A stretch of DNA of 64,000 bases from the NCBI RefSeq assembly GCF_001854475.1, contig NZ_MNAN01000034.1, positions 367,771 through 431,770 of the forward strand, in the 5' to 3' direction. Every line of letters starts with the position of its first letter. Position 1 is the stretch's first letter. The DNA comes from Pseudoalteromonas byunsanensis. GTDB taxonomy: Bacteria; Pseudomonadota; Gammaproteobacteria; Enterobacterales; Alteromonadaceae. A program made the translations under genes and the position numbers. The notes under the pieces are model-generated. The model did no database searches, was not told the origin of the DNA, and saw nothing but the letters and a program-made list of their open reading frames with translations. Of this stretch, positions 1 to 8,293 are shown piece after piece.

Positions 1-608
1 TCGACAGATTGGATCACACTCTTAAACAAAGTCTTTGATATACCAGTAGATAGAATGCGTTGCTCGAAACCATTGTAAAAGTCAAATGGCGGGGCTATCA
101 ATATATGTGACCGAGAACAGATGGTGTTCAGTGCCGCAACACACCCCATAGAGTGGCTAATCGCAGTGTAAACAGGCTCATTAAGATGTGTTTGCACCGC
201 ATCAAGCGCACGAATAAACAACGGTAAATTTGCCTCCTTTCCTGCACTCATACCATGGCCATAGTGATCAAATGCAACCGCTTTAAAGCCACTTGCCGCA
301 ACCCTTTCCATTAATGGATAAAACTGACTGGCACTGCCCGACCAACCATGGGTAAATAGCACCACAGGCCCTTGCCCAAGTTCATACATATGTAGCGCTT
401 CAAATTCGGTGTTAATTGTATAATTTGACATGCCTTGAGGTTTACTCACTTTAGCGCGGTGACGCACAGGAGTCAGTAACAGTCGGCGTGCAAACTTTTT
501 GCCAATCGCGGGGGCAATACGAGCGACCGTGCTAGATAAGGCTTTGATACCATAATAACTGAGCGGTTTTGCACCTGACCTGTCTGAAAAATAAATTTTA
601 CTGCTCAT
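1..608 (-). CDS. alpha/beta hydrolase, 3' end beyond window
   Basis: Open on the minus strand from an ATG at 608 to the left edge without a stop, so about 202 residues of the N-terminal part are visible. A typical hydrolase oxyanion segment (HGWSGSA) is followed by the nucleophile elbow SHSMGC, with Ser as the likely catalytic nucleophile. The last triad members lie outside the window. Its start lies inside the end of the TetR gene (11-nt overlap), so the two are translated together and the regulator probably controls it. Substrate unknown; serine hydrolases next to TetR regulators often act on esters or lipids, but nothing here decides this. Confidence 0.85.
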   Translation of the reverse strand, partial: MSSKIYFSDRSGAKPLSYYGIKALSSTVARIAPAIGKKFARRLLLTPVRHRAKVSKPQGMSNYTINTEFEALHMYELGQGPVVLFTHGWSGSASQFYPLMERVAASGFKAVAFDHYGHGMSAGKEANLPLFIRALDAVQTHLNEPVYTAISHSMGCVAALNTICSRSHILIAPPFDFYNGFEQRILSTGISKTLFKSVIQSV

Positions 609-1197
609 AATGTGCTCCTTGGTGGCGCTCAACCAACTGTTGTATAGCTCGGTTAAACCTTGAGTGGCTATCATCCTCAAGACCAACCCAAGCCATATGC
701 TGTGACCCCAAATACAAAGAATACAGCTCATAAGTGAACTGCTTAGCATCGGTTTGCGCATTTAGCTCTTGCTGTGCGATAGCATCAGACACAAGTCGAT
801 TTAAGTAGCTGATCCAGCTTTGTAGTTGTGCTTTGACTGAGTCGCGTACAGCTCCTGGCTGGTCGTCAAACTCAACAGCTGCTGAAATAAAAATACAAGT
901 ACAGGCCTGCTCTTGATACCAGCTTTGCCAAAGCTCGCAGGTTTTGAGCAATTTAGCTAACGCAGAAAGATTTTCATCTACAGGCTTTATCACCGTGTTC
1001 ACAAAAATACTCTTTGCATGTTCTAGCACAGCCAGTTGCAAGTTCTCTTTCGAGTTAAAATGGGCAAACAGCCCTGATTTAGACATGCCAGTGGCAGCGG
1101 CCAAACCACCTATCGTCAAGTCATTTAAGCTGGTTGCTGTGGCAATATTCAATGCTGTAACGAGCACCTGCTGCTTAGTTTGTTTACCTTTTCCCAT
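598..1197 (-). CDS. TetR/AcrR family transcriptional regulator
   Basis: A 199-residue protein with an N-terminal TetR-type helix-turn-helix at about residues 25-50 (LTIGGLAAATGMSKSGLFAHF) and an all-helical ligand-binding C-terminal domain with the YSLYLGSQHM stretch seen in AcrR/YcdC-like members. It is the first gene of a minus-strand pair with the alpha/beta hydrolase at the left edge, whose start codon it overlaps. A perfect 14-bp palindrome lies 18 bp upstream of its start and is the likely autoregulatory operator. Ligand unknown. Confidence 0.88.
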   Translation of the reverse strand: MGKGKQTKQQVLVTALNIATATSLNDLTIGGLAAATGMSKSGLFAHFNSKENLQLAVLEHAKSIFVNTVIKPVDENLSALAKLLKTCELWQSWYQEQACTCIFISAAVEFDDQPGAVRDSVKAQLQSWISYLNRLVSDAIAQQELNAQTDAKQFTYELYSLYLGSQHMAWVGLEDDSHSRFNRAIQQLVERHQGAHYEQ

Positions 1198-1214
1198 AAA
1201 GCCCCGAAAAATAG

Positions 1215-1228
1215 AACGAACGTTCGTT
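1215..1228. promoter_or_regulatory. TetR-type palindromic operator
   Basis: Perfect 14-bp palindrome AACGAACGTTCGTT, 18 bp upstream of the TetR start. TetR/AcrR regulators typically bind such sites over their own promoter. This is the only strong palindrome in the gap to the beta-lactamase-like gene. Confidence 0.7.
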
Positions 1229-1430
1229 TTTTATAATACAACAAAATTCTGTGTTTGCAATGACCCACGCTCAACTTTCTCGCTCAGGGGTTATTCAGGT
1301 AAGTGGTTGTAGGGTTTAAAGCATGCCAATCACGCCGCCTTACGGTAGAGCTATACTTTTGAAAAATATCTATACACCTGGTCGTTATGAAATTACTATC
1401 CATTGTCACAGCGAAACATAGCGATTTACT

Positions 1431-2162
1431 ATGAAAAAATTCCCCCTTTTTGTGTTACTTTTACCGTTTATGTTGCGGGCCAGCATTGAGCCAACAACGC
1501 TTGAAATCCACCCGCTGAAAGAAAATATATATCAACATATTTCCTATTTGGATGTGCCACCATGGGGGCGTGTTGCTGCAAATGGCCTTGTCGCTGTGCA
1601 TGAGCAGAATGCTTACATTATCGATACACCATGGACAGTTACAGACACAAAACAATTAGTTGCTTGGATCAAAGCACAAGGGTTAACTCCAAAAGCGGCT
1701 GTTATCAGCCACTTTCACGAAGATGCTAGCAATGGTATTGCCTATCTCAAAAGCGTCGGAATTGACACCTATGCCAGCACAATCACCAACGCCTTATTGG
1801 CCGACAAACACCACCCCCAATCTAATATTAGTTTCTCAAGTCAAACCTTAGCGATTGCCAACGATACAATTGAAATATTCGCCCCTGGAGCAGGCCACAC
1901 TGAGGACAATATTGTGGTCTGGTTAAATCAGCAAAAAGTGCTTTTTGGTGGTTGCTTTGTTAAAAGCCTTGAGAGTACAGGTTTGGGTAATATTAAAGAT
2001 GCATCTATTGCCCAATGGCCTACATCAATCAGTAACGTATTAAAGAGATATCCAGAAATTAGGCAGGTAGTACCGGGGCATGGAAAGGTTGGCAACATGA
2101 GTTTACTAACCCACACAGCAGAACTGGTTCACAAACAGATAATTAAAAAGGCGCCCCACTGA
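1431..2162 (+). CDS. subclass B1 metallo-beta-lactamase-like hydrolase
   Basis: A 243-residue exported protein with a hydrophobic signal peptide (about residues 1-17). All zinc ligands of subclass B1 enzymes are present: His94, His96, Asp98 (HFHED), His156 (GAGHTEDN), Cys175 (LFGGCF) and His217 (VPGHG). The B1 substrate-binding Lys178 and Asn187 (GLGN) are also kept. By eye the body follows IMP-type enzymes closely (IDTPW, TYASxxTN, VVWLNQQKVLFGGCF). Family knowledge predicts periplasmic hydrolysis of beta-lactams, probably including carbapenems. No mobile element flanks it, so it looks like a resident chromosomal gene. The residue after Asp98 is Ala where IMP has Ser. Activity is inferred. 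Confidence 0.85.
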   Translation: MKKFPLFVLLLPFMLRASIEPTTLEIHPLKENIYQHISYLDVPPWGRVAANGLVAVHEQNAYIIDTPWTVTDTKQLVAWIKAQGLTPKAAVISHFHEDASNGIAYLKSVGIDTYASTITNALLADKHHPQSNISFSSQTLAIANDTIEIFAPGAGHTEDNIVVWLNQQKVLFGGCFVKSLESTGLGNIKDASIAQWPTSISNVLKRYPEIRQVVPGHGKVGNMSLLTHTAELVHKQIIKKAPH

Positions 2163-2172
2163 CACTAAATAA

Positions 2173-2196
2173 AGCGGCTGTATTTAAACAGCCGCT
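2173..2196. terminator. hairpin between convergent genes
   Basis: Perfect 9-bp stem AGCGGCTGT/ACAGCCGCT with a 6-nt loop, between the stop of the beta-lactamase-like gene and the stop of the convergent secreted-protein gene. There is no long T-run, but the position suits a shared terminator. Confidence 0.65.
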
Positions 2197-2214
2197 ACAA
2201 CATTGAAACTGTGC

Positions 2215-2586
2215 TTAATGACCAGTTTCATACCATGCGTTTGCGGTATTGGTTTGTTCCCACGTACCATCTTTGTAAAGAATAAGTGCTGACGCACTAT
2301 TTGGTGAGTACGCTCTTATTGTAACGCTACAGCTTGTACCACCGCTACAGCTTGCTTTACCATCCCAACGTACTTCCTGAATCGGCTTAGAAATGTTGCT
2401 TAAATAAAACTTACCCGATGTTGAATTACCAAATGAGTAGTCAAATGCGCCACAGTTTTTAGTGCCATTTCCATATGAATTACCACCACGTTTGGGGTAT
2501 ACATCACACACTAAAGTTGTCGCAAATGCCGAGCCAGCAAATAGAGTACCCGCGATTAGAGTCATAGTTTTGAATGTTGTTTTCAT
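2215..2586 (-). CDS. small secreted cysteine-containing protein, unknown function
   Basis: A 123-residue protein with a clear Sec signal peptide (cleavage expected after SAFA, about residue 22). The mature part has four cysteines and is rich in Gly, Ser and Asn (RGGNSYGNGTKNCG; SCSGGTSCSV), which suggests a small disulfide-bonded beta fold in the periplasm or outside the cell. I do not recognise the family. It is monocistronic and convergent with the beta-lactamase-like gene. AAGGAAAT just upstream of the ATG serves as ribosome binding site. Confidence 0.7.
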   Translation of the reverse strand: MKTTFKTMTLIAGTLFAGSAFATTLVCDVYPKRGGNSYGNGTKNCGAFDYSFGNSTSGKFYLSNISKPIQEVRWDGKASCSGGTSCSVTIRAYSPNSASALILYKDGTWEQTNTANAWYETGH

Positions 2587-2745
2587 TTTATTTCCTTGTA
2601 TTAAAACTTAGTTATTATTAATGCAACTTTGTTGCAACATAAGGAATAGACAAAGAATGAAAATAATGCAAGTTGTAGAGATAATTTTTTTCATACTCCC
2701 AAACAGAGTGGAATACACTATTCTTTTCGATTCATCCAGATGATA

Positions 2746-4932
2746 TCACTGCACCAGTTCCCTTTTGAGTGAATATAGGGTCTCGCTATCTGTGACAAAC
2801 TGGGGGGCGTGCGGGTATTTTTGCAGTAGTTTGTCAGATACTTCAATGGCTTTATTTAGCTCATTAATCGCCTTTTCTTTATCTTCGCCCTGATTCAAGA
2901 GGACTATGTGATAATATGCGGCATAAAGATCTCGCTGCCACTCACTGTTGCTGGGGTCTCGCTCTGCTAGTCTTTGCGCTATCTCCAACCTTGCGTGAAA
3001 ACTTTGCTCTGCGCTAACTAAATCACCCCGTTTCAGCTTGATATTACCCAGCCTTTCAAATGACAATGATAAGTCCCTTTGCCACTGGCTGTTGCTGGGG
3101 TCACTTTTCGCCAGCGTTTGTCGAATCTTCAAAGCGGCTAAATAACTTTGCTCTGCGCCGCTGAGATCCCCCTTTTGCTTTTCAATATCACCCAGATTAT
3201 TGAGTGAAATCGATAAATCTCTTTGCCACTCACTGCTACTGGGATCACGTTCCGCCAATTTTTCCGCAATGCTCATAGCAGCTAAATAACTTTGCTCTGC
3301 GCCGCTGAGATCCCCCTTTTGCTTTTCAATATCACCCAGATTGTCGAGTGAAATCGATAAATCCCTTTGCCACTGGCTGTTGCTGGGGTCACGTTCCGTC
3401 AATTTTTCCGAAATTCTCAAAGCGGCTAAATAACTTTGCACTGCGCCGCTCAGATCGCCCTTTTGCTTTTGAATGCCACCTAGATTATTAAGTGAAAGCG
3501 ATAAATCCCTTTGCCACTGGCTGTTGCTGGGGTCACGTTCCGCCAATTTTTCCGCAATGCTCATAGCAGCTAAATAACTTTGCTCTGAACCGCTCAGATC
3601 CCCCTTTTTCTTTTGAATGCCACCTAGATTGTCGAGTGAAAGCGATAAGTCCCTTTGCCACTGGCTGTTACTGGGGTCACTTTTCGCCAGCGTTTGTCGA
3701 ATCTTCAAAGCAGCTAAATAACTTTGCTCTGCGCCGCTGAGATCCCCCTTTTGCTTTTCAATATCACCTAGATTATTAAGTGACACCGATAAGTCCCTTT
3801 GCCACTGGCTGTTACTGGGGTCACTTTTCGCCAGCGTTTGTCGAATCTTCAAAGCAGCTAAATAACTTTGCTCTGCGCCGCTGAGATCCCCCTTTTGCTT
3901 TTCAATATCACCTAGATTATTAAGTGAAAGCGATAAATCCCTTTGCCACAGGCTGTTGCTGGGGTCACGTTCCGCCAGCGTTTGCCGAATCTTCAAAGCG
4001 GCTAGATAACTTTGCTCTGCGCCGTTGAGATCACCCTTTTGCTTTTGAATGCCACCCAGATTGTTAAGTGAAAGCGACAAATCCCTTTGCCACTCGCTGT
4101 TACCAGTATCACGTTCAGCCATTGATTGTGCTAATTTCAAAGCTACTTTATAGCTTGACTCAGCGCTTGCTAAGTCACCTTTTAAGGTTTGAATATCGCC
4201 TAACTCATTTTGCACCGCTGTTTTTAGCCTTAATTCTGAGTCAGGTATCAAAGCCAATGCTTCATTTGCGACCAACATTGCTTTGTCAGTAAAACCATAA
4301 CTTTGAAACAGCCTGATTAAGTAAATTCTGTCCCAGTGAGTTGCCTCTCCAAGGTTATAGAGCTTCTGATAGGCATTGAGTGAAGTATCAACAGATACAC
4401 CATATGATAACTTCGCCAAACGACGCAGTTTGTCGATATTTGTAGCCAAACCTTGCTCAACTTCTTTTGCCAATAAGTCAAAACCTGCTTGGGCATCTCC
4501 CTGTGCAATTAGCTCCAACGCTTGTTGCTCTTGCGTATTGCCCTGCTCTACGGTTTCTCTGACCGCTTGTTCAGTTCTTGATTTATCCTCAGCAGACCAG
4601 CCTTTACTGAGCTTCTCAAGTTTAGCTAGCACCTCTGTAGTTCTTTTGTGTCGATACGTATCCAACAATCCGAGCTGCGCCTCACTGAGCTTACCTTGCT
4701 GCTCTAGCTTTTCGAGCCACTCAAGCTCAGCTTTTGATATTTTGGTACATTCAAGGCCAACAGATACCACCGCCTGCAAATCACAAACAATGCCTTTCCC
4801 CTTGTTTTTAATATCATCGTAATAGCCAATAACGGCAGCTATACCTGCTACAAGTGCAATGATTTTCGCCCAAAACCCCATTGGGGATTGGTTTGATGAA
4901 GACGAGGCTTGCGCTGGTATTTGCTCACTCAT
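2746..4932 (-). CDS. membrane-anchored TPR protein with eight near-identical 48-residue units
   Basis: A 728-residue protein. A transmembrane segment lies at about residues 21-38, followed by a helical region to about 270 and then tandem 48-residue repeats from 272 to 655, with a degenerate ninth unit. Each unit carries the same pattern: DPSNSQWQRDLSLSLNNLG, then GDLSGAEQSYLAAL. The units fit tetratricopeptide repeats of the long type with an extended linker. The short, uncharged N-terminal flank suggests the repeats are cytoplasmic, held at the inner membrane as a protein-binding scaffold. No catalytic domain is seen. It has its own promoter region and no operon partner. The near-identity of units indicates recent expansion. 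Confidence 0.8.
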   Translation of the reverse strand: MSEQIPAQASSSSNQSPMGFWAKIIALVAGIAAVIGYYDDIKNKGKGIVCDLQAVVSVGLECTKISKAELEWLEKLEQQGKLSEAQLGLLDTYRHKRTTEVLAKLEKLSKGWSAEDKSRTEQAVRETVEQGNTQEQQALELIAQGDAQAGFDLLAKEVEQGLATNIDKLRRLAKLSYGVSVDTSLNAYQKLYNLGEATHWDRIYLIRLFQSYGFTDKAMLVANEALALIPDSELRLKTAVQNELGDIQTLKGDLASAESSYKVALKLAQSMAERDTGNSEWQRDLSLSLNNLGGIQKQKGDLNGAEQSYLAALKIRQTLAERDPSNSLWQRDLSLSLNNLGDIEKQKGDLSGAEQSYLAALKIRQTLAKSDPSNSQWQRDLSVSLNNLGDIEKQKGDLSGAEQSYLAALKIRQTLAKSDPSNSQWQRDLSLSLDNLGGIQKKKGDLSGSEQSYLAAMSIAEKLAERDPSNSQWQRDLSLSLNNLGGIQKQKGDLSGAVQSYLAALRISEKLTERDPSNSQWQRDLSISLDNLGDIEKQKGDLSGAEQSYLAAMSIAEKLAERDPSSSEWQRDLSISLNNLGDIEKQKGDLSGAEQSYLAALKIRQTLAKSDPSNSQWQRDLSLSFERLGNIKLKRGDLVSAEQSFHARLEIAQRLAERDPSNSEWQRDLYAAYYHIVLLNQGEDKEKAINELNKAIEVSDKLLQKYPHAPQFVTDSETLYSLKRELVQ
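2968..4119 (-). repeat. eight tandem 144-bp coding repeats
   Basis: DNA repeats encoding the 48-residue TPR units. Runs such as CTTTGCCACTGGCTGTT and GCTAAATAACTTTGC recur every 144 bp with few changes. Copy number may vary between strains by recombination, and the region is prone to assembly collapse. Confidence 0.9.
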
Positions 4933-5056
4933 AAAACGTCCTTTACGATAAGTGATTAAGTTATGGTTATTTTACTGTTGGGTAGAGATATACTTTTATC
5001 CTAACTTATTTTTTATAAAAATAGTGTGGTTAATTTCACCTTATAACCACGCAAGA

Positions 5057-5084
5057 AAAAAGCAGCCATTGTTGGCTGCTTTTA
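5057..5084. terminator. bidirectional rho-independent terminator
   Basis: AGCAGCCA/TGGCTGCT stem with a TTGT loop, flanked by A-run and T-run on opposite sides. It lies downstream of the bacterioferritin pair on the minus strand. A second 8-bp hairpin (GTATGGTG/CACCATAC, 5090-5109) lies between it and the stop codon. Confidence 0.8.
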
Positions 5085-5133
5085 GATAAGTATGGTGCAC
5101 ACACCATACAAAGGTACTTGTTACTCTGTAATT

Positions 5134-5619
5134 TCAGTCTCCTGGGCTACCACCCATCTGACTTTGAATATAATTGGGTAAGCCAACTAGTTTGATCAGG
5201 CCTAAATGTTGTTCAAGCCAATAAATGTGATCCATTTCGGTATCATCTAACAGCTTTTCAAGCATCTCACGCGTGACATAGTCTTTTTCTTTTTCACACT
5301 CAGTAATGATACTTTTTAAGCTTGCGGCCACCGTCATCTCGGCAGCTAAGTCATTTTCAAGCATTTGTTGCACGTTATCACCCACATGAATGGGTTTTCT
5401 GCTAGCCGTATCAGGTGTGCCTTCTAAAAACAAAATACGCTCAATAATGTTTTTTGCATGATCCAACTCTTCGTCGTACTCATGCGCCAACTTGTGACCT
5501 AATTTGCCAATACCCCAATCTTCATACATTTTAGAATGCGCTAAATATTGATCCATTGAAGTCAATTCAAGTGTTAGCTGCTGGTTGAGCAAATCGATAA
5601 TCTTTTTACTACCTTGCAT
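5134..5619 (-). CDS. bfr: bacterioferritin subunit with intact ferroxidase site
   Basis: A 161-residue four-helix ferritin-like protein of normal bacterioferritin length. The dinuclear iron ligands expected from the family are visible: Glu in LTLELTSMDQY, the E..H pair in DEELDHAKN, Glu in LAAEM, and E..H in TEMDHIYW. The heme-ligand methionine (DEMKH in the E. coli protein) is replaced by Leu (DEELDH). It lies three bases after the partner subunit gene, so both are co-expressed. It stores iron as a ferric mineral in a 24-mer and probably supplies the oxidation function of a mixed shell. Confidence 0.9.
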   Translation of the reverse strand: MQGSKKIIDLLNQQLTLELTSMDQYLAHSKMYEDWGIGKLGHKLAHEYDEELDHAKNIIERILFLEGTPDTASRKPIHVGDNVQQMLENDLAAEMTVAASLKSIITECEKEKDYVTREMLEKLLDDTEMDHIYWLEQHLGLIKLVGLPNYIQSQMGGSPGD

Positions 5620-5622
5620 GCT

Positions 5623-6093
5623 TTACTCCTCAATCTGCGATTGCAGATAATTTTCAATGCCAATGTGCTTGATCAGGTATTGCTGCGCTTCAATCCAATC
5701 TACATAGTCTTCTTCATATTCTAGAATATCTTCTAGTAGTTCACGGCTCACGTAGTCGTGCTCTTGTTCACACAAAGCAATGGCTGATTTAAGCTCTGGA
5801 ATTTGCTCCATTTCAAAGGCGAGATCGCAACTGAGCATTTCTTCTGCTTGTTCACCAATACGTAGCTTTTCTAGATGCTGTAAATTGGGTAAGCCCTCTA
5901 AAAACAAAATACGTTCTATCAAATCGTCGGCTTGCTTCATGTCTTTGATAGACTTTTTATAGGCTTTTTCGTTTAGCTCCTCCAATCCCCAATTTTTGTA
6001 CATACGAGCATGAAGAAAATATTGGTTTATTGAGGTGAGCTCTAACGTCAGTATTCGATTTAATACATTTAAAACTTGCTTGTTACCCTGCAT
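5623..6093 (-). CDS. bacterioferritin paralogue, heme-type subunit lacking ferroxidase ligands
   Basis: A 156-residue protein starting at the ATG at 6093, preceded by AGGGGG; the open frame extends further upstream but without support. It keeps the heme-ligand Met in KDMKQAD, whereas the ferroxidase Glu/His are changed (Glu to Asp, His to Gln) and the later E..H pair is lost (EEDYVDW). It is thus complementary to the next gene, which has the iron site but no Met. Mixed bacterioferritins with such division of labour are known from other bacteria such as Magnetospirillum. Inferred role: heme-binding, electron-transfer subunit of a hetero-24-mer. Confidence 0.85.
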   Translation of the reverse strand: MQGNKQVLNVLNRILTLELTSINQYFLHARMYKNWGLEELNEKAYKKSIKDMKQADDLIERILFLEGLPNLQHLEKLRIGEQAEEMLSCDLAFEMEQIPELKSAIALCEQEHDYVSRELLEDILEYEEDYVDWIEAQQYLIKHIGIENYLQSQIEE

Positions 6094-6344
6094 GGGGCCC
6101 CCTAAGAATACAAACACACGCCCATTAAAGCTAGTCGAAAATAAGCACAACGCAAGACTGATTCGCACTAAACAGAAATTTAATATATTCTTTTAAAATA
6201 AATAACTTATAACATTATTGAGAGTGATTCACATTGTTAATTGCAGTTGTAATTACAATACTTTTTTCGTAGTGCTCTAAAGCTAGTTGAAAGCCATTCT
6301 TGATGCAAGTATTGCTAACTGACAAAACTCACTCCTCGATTAAC

Positions 6345-7907
6345 TTACAAGTGCTTTTTAACTTGAACATTTAATCGTTTAGCTAAACGCACTAGATTGG
6401 CTCTGTCTAGCTGCAACGCTCTGGCAGCCGCTGACCAGTTGAGGTTATTTGCCTCAAGCGCTTGGATGATCCGCTGTCGCTGAAACTCATCTACAGCTGG
6501 TTTTAGAGGTTCAATATCGGTGCTAATTCGCTCATCAGCCAACTGCTTTGTATTTACTGAATTGAGTGTCTGCAATTCACAATGCACAGGCTCAATACAA
6601 ATAATTTCCGTAGGCCACTGCGCCTGCTTTGCCTTGAGTGCACTGCGACTTATAACATGCTCAAGTTCTCGTATGTTACCCGGCCAGTCGTAGTTCATAA
6701 GCAATTTTGACAAGTGGCTATGCATAGTAAGCTGTTTAATTCCAAGCTTTTTCCTAACCCGCTCGACAAAAAATCCTGCTAATAGAGGGATATCTTCGCG
6801 CCGTGCCCTTAATGGTGGAACACTGATAGGGTAAACACTTAAACGGTGATACAAATCTGCGCGAAACCTGCCTTGAGTTACTTCATGCTTGAGATCACGG
6901 TTGGTGGCCGCTATTACCCGCACATTTACTTGTTGTGTTTGATCTGCTCCTACGGGCTGAATTTCGCCACTTTGCAACACCCGTAATAACTTACTTTGAA
7001 TACTCGGTGGTAACTCTCCTATCTCGTCTAGAAAGATGGTTCCTCCATCGGCCAGCATAAATTTGCCTTCTCGATGTTTATCAGCGCCCGTAAATGCGCC
7101 CTTGCGATGACCAAAAAATTCACTCTCTGCCAAGTTTTCGGGCAATGAGGCACAATTGACTTGCACAAATGCCTGCTCAGCTCGTTGTGATGCATTATGA
7201 ATATTTCTTGCCACCAGCTCTTTACCCGTGCCCGTTTCACCCAAAACAAGCACAGTGAAGTCTGAGCTGGCTACCAGTTGCACATCATTGTTTAAAACAT
7301 TCATACACTCGCTTTGCCCCACCATGTCATGGGTTGCTTGATTTAAGGCGGTCATCAAGGCATTACCGTGCTGTGCTTTTCTAAGTAATTGCTCACCGTA
7401 GAGCACACATTTAAGTTGTTCATTTACGATGTCATTGATGTGCTGCAAAAAAGAATCACTAAAACCATCAAAACTGCCGATGGTCAAACTGTCAAAAGTT
7501 AATAACCCCAGTAATTGTTGGTCATCAAACAGCGCCATGCCCATGCAAGAATGCACAGGCATATCTCCTTCTGTTGCCAACAACAAGCCATCGTAAGGAT
7601 CTGGTAAGTCGCTATGTTCATCAAACCGAACTGGGCCACGCGCTTTGCTGATTGCCTCAAGCCTTGGATGCGCGCCAAGCTCAAAACGACGGCCAAACGT
7701 ATCTCGCGTCAAGCCTGCGAGTGCCACAGGCGTCAACATCCCGTTTTGATTGAGCAATAAGGCCACTGCATCGGCGTTGATACAAGCTTTAACCGCTTGG
7801 ATCAGAGCGCTGTAAAAACCATTCACTGAATGTGATGTGTGTGAAGGCTGAGCACGGGTTAGGGTCATACTCAGGGTGAATAATTGAGAAAGCGTTTGCG
7901 GATTCAA
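6345..7907 (-). CDS. norR: NorR, nitric-oxide-responsive sigma-54 activator
   Basis: A 520-residue protein with an N-terminal GAF sensor domain (about 20-180) matching NorR signatures ([24 protein letters not shown]), an AAA+ domain with Walker A GETGTGKE and the sigma-54 contact loop GAFTGA, and a Fis-type C-terminal helix-turn-helix. In NorR a mononuclear iron in the GAF domain senses NO and relieves inhibition of the ATPase. It is divergent from nnrS and hmp, its expected targets. The start is a TTG at 7907; an internal ATG at 7868 is the alternative. A NorR box ends at this start, suggesting autoregulation. Confidence 0.95.
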   Translation of the reverse strand: MNPQTLSQLFTLSMTLTRAQPSHTSHSVNGFYSALIQAVKACINADAVALLLNQNGMLTPVALAGLTRDTFGRRFELGAHPRLEAISKARGPVRFDEHSDLPDPYDGLLLATEGDMPVHSCMGMALFDDQQLLGLLTFDSLTIGSFDGFSDSFLQHINDIVNEQLKCVLYGEQLLRKAQHGNALMTALNQATHDMVGQSECMNVLNNDVQLVASSDFTVLVLGETGTGKELVARNIHNASQRAEQAFVQVNCASLPENLAESEFFGHRKGAFTGADKHREGKFMLADGGTIFLDEIGELPPSIQSKLLRVLQSGEIQPVGADQTQQVNVRVIAATNRDLKHEVTQGRFRADLYHRLSVYPISVPPLRARREDIPLLAGFFVERVRKKLGIKQLTMHSHLSKLLMNYDWPGNIRELEHVISRSALKAKQAQWPTEIICIEPVHCELQTLNSVNTKQLADERISTDIEPLKPAVDEFQRQRIIQALEANNLNWSAAARALQLDRANLVRLAKRLNVQVKKHL

Positions 7908-7962
7908 GTCAAAATGACCTATTTAGTTTATTTGGCTGCAAGTAAAGATATGTCAAATTGAC
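7908..7962. promoter_or_regulatory. two NorR binding sites
   Basis: GTCAAAATGAC at 7908-7918 and GTCAAATTGAC at 7952-7962 both match the NorR site GT-N7-AC in its strong form GTCA-N3-TGAC. They lie between norR and the sigma-54 promoter of the divergent operon, at enhancer distance. The first abuts the norR start. Confidence 0.85.
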
Positions 7963-8015
7963 TCAAACCGCAAACGAAAATTATTTAAAACACTGAAATG
8001 CAACAACTTTTAATT

Positions 8016-8031
8016 TGGCATAAAGTCTGCA
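8016..8031 (+). promoter_or_regulatory. sigma-54 promoter of the NO-detoxification operon
   Basis: TGGCATAAAGTCTGCA has the -24 GG and -12 GC with exact spacing (TGG at 8016, TGC at 8028). The start codon of the first operon gene follows 38 bp later, and the NorR boxes lie 55-110 bp upstream. Confidence 0.85.
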
Positions 8032-8068
8032 AAAGCTAAGTACTGTTAACCTCTAGAAGTGTTTACTT

Positions 8069-8293
8069 ATGCAAGATGCCACTTTTTTGCTCAAAGCCGC
8101 CAATTTCACTCTCGTATTGCTGGCGCTGTGTTTTAGTACCAGTGTGCTGGCAAGCTACCCCTTGGCACCATATTTTGCCTTACCTACGCAGATAGCGCTG
8201 CATATCTCAAGTATCATCATCGCTGCACTGTTTAAACTCAGCTATGTTGTGCGCTGTGTTTGTCAGTATCAATTAGGCATGGAGGTGAAGTAA
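8069..8293 (+). CDS. small two-helix membrane protein of the NO operon
   Basis: A 74-residue hydrophobic protein with two predicted membrane helices (about 11-30 and 40-62). It is first in the NorR-controlled operon, and its stop overlaps the nnrS start (TAATG), indicating translational coupling. I do not recognise a named family. Its position suggests a partner or accessory of NnrS in the inner membrane during nitrosative stress. Confidence 0.7.
   Translation: MQDATFLLKAANFTLVLLALCFSTSVLASYPLAPYFALPTQIALHISSIIIAALFKLSYVVRCVCQYQLGMEVK

Noticed and set aside
944..1312. Plus-strand open frame opposite the TetR gene.
   Set aside because: A shadow of the well-supported TetR gene; it would also span the operator.
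2622..2637. Minus-strand TTGCAACAAAGTTGCA upstream of the secreted protein resembles the EF-hand sigma-54 promoters.
   Set aside because: The invariant -24 GG is TG here and no TGTTGC-N6-GCAACA palindrome lies upstream, so membership in that regulon is not supported.
8040..8050. GTACTGTTAAC fits GT-N7-AC and might be a third NorR box.
   Set aside because: It lies downstream of the -12 element, lacks the GTCA/TGAC core, and is probably chance.
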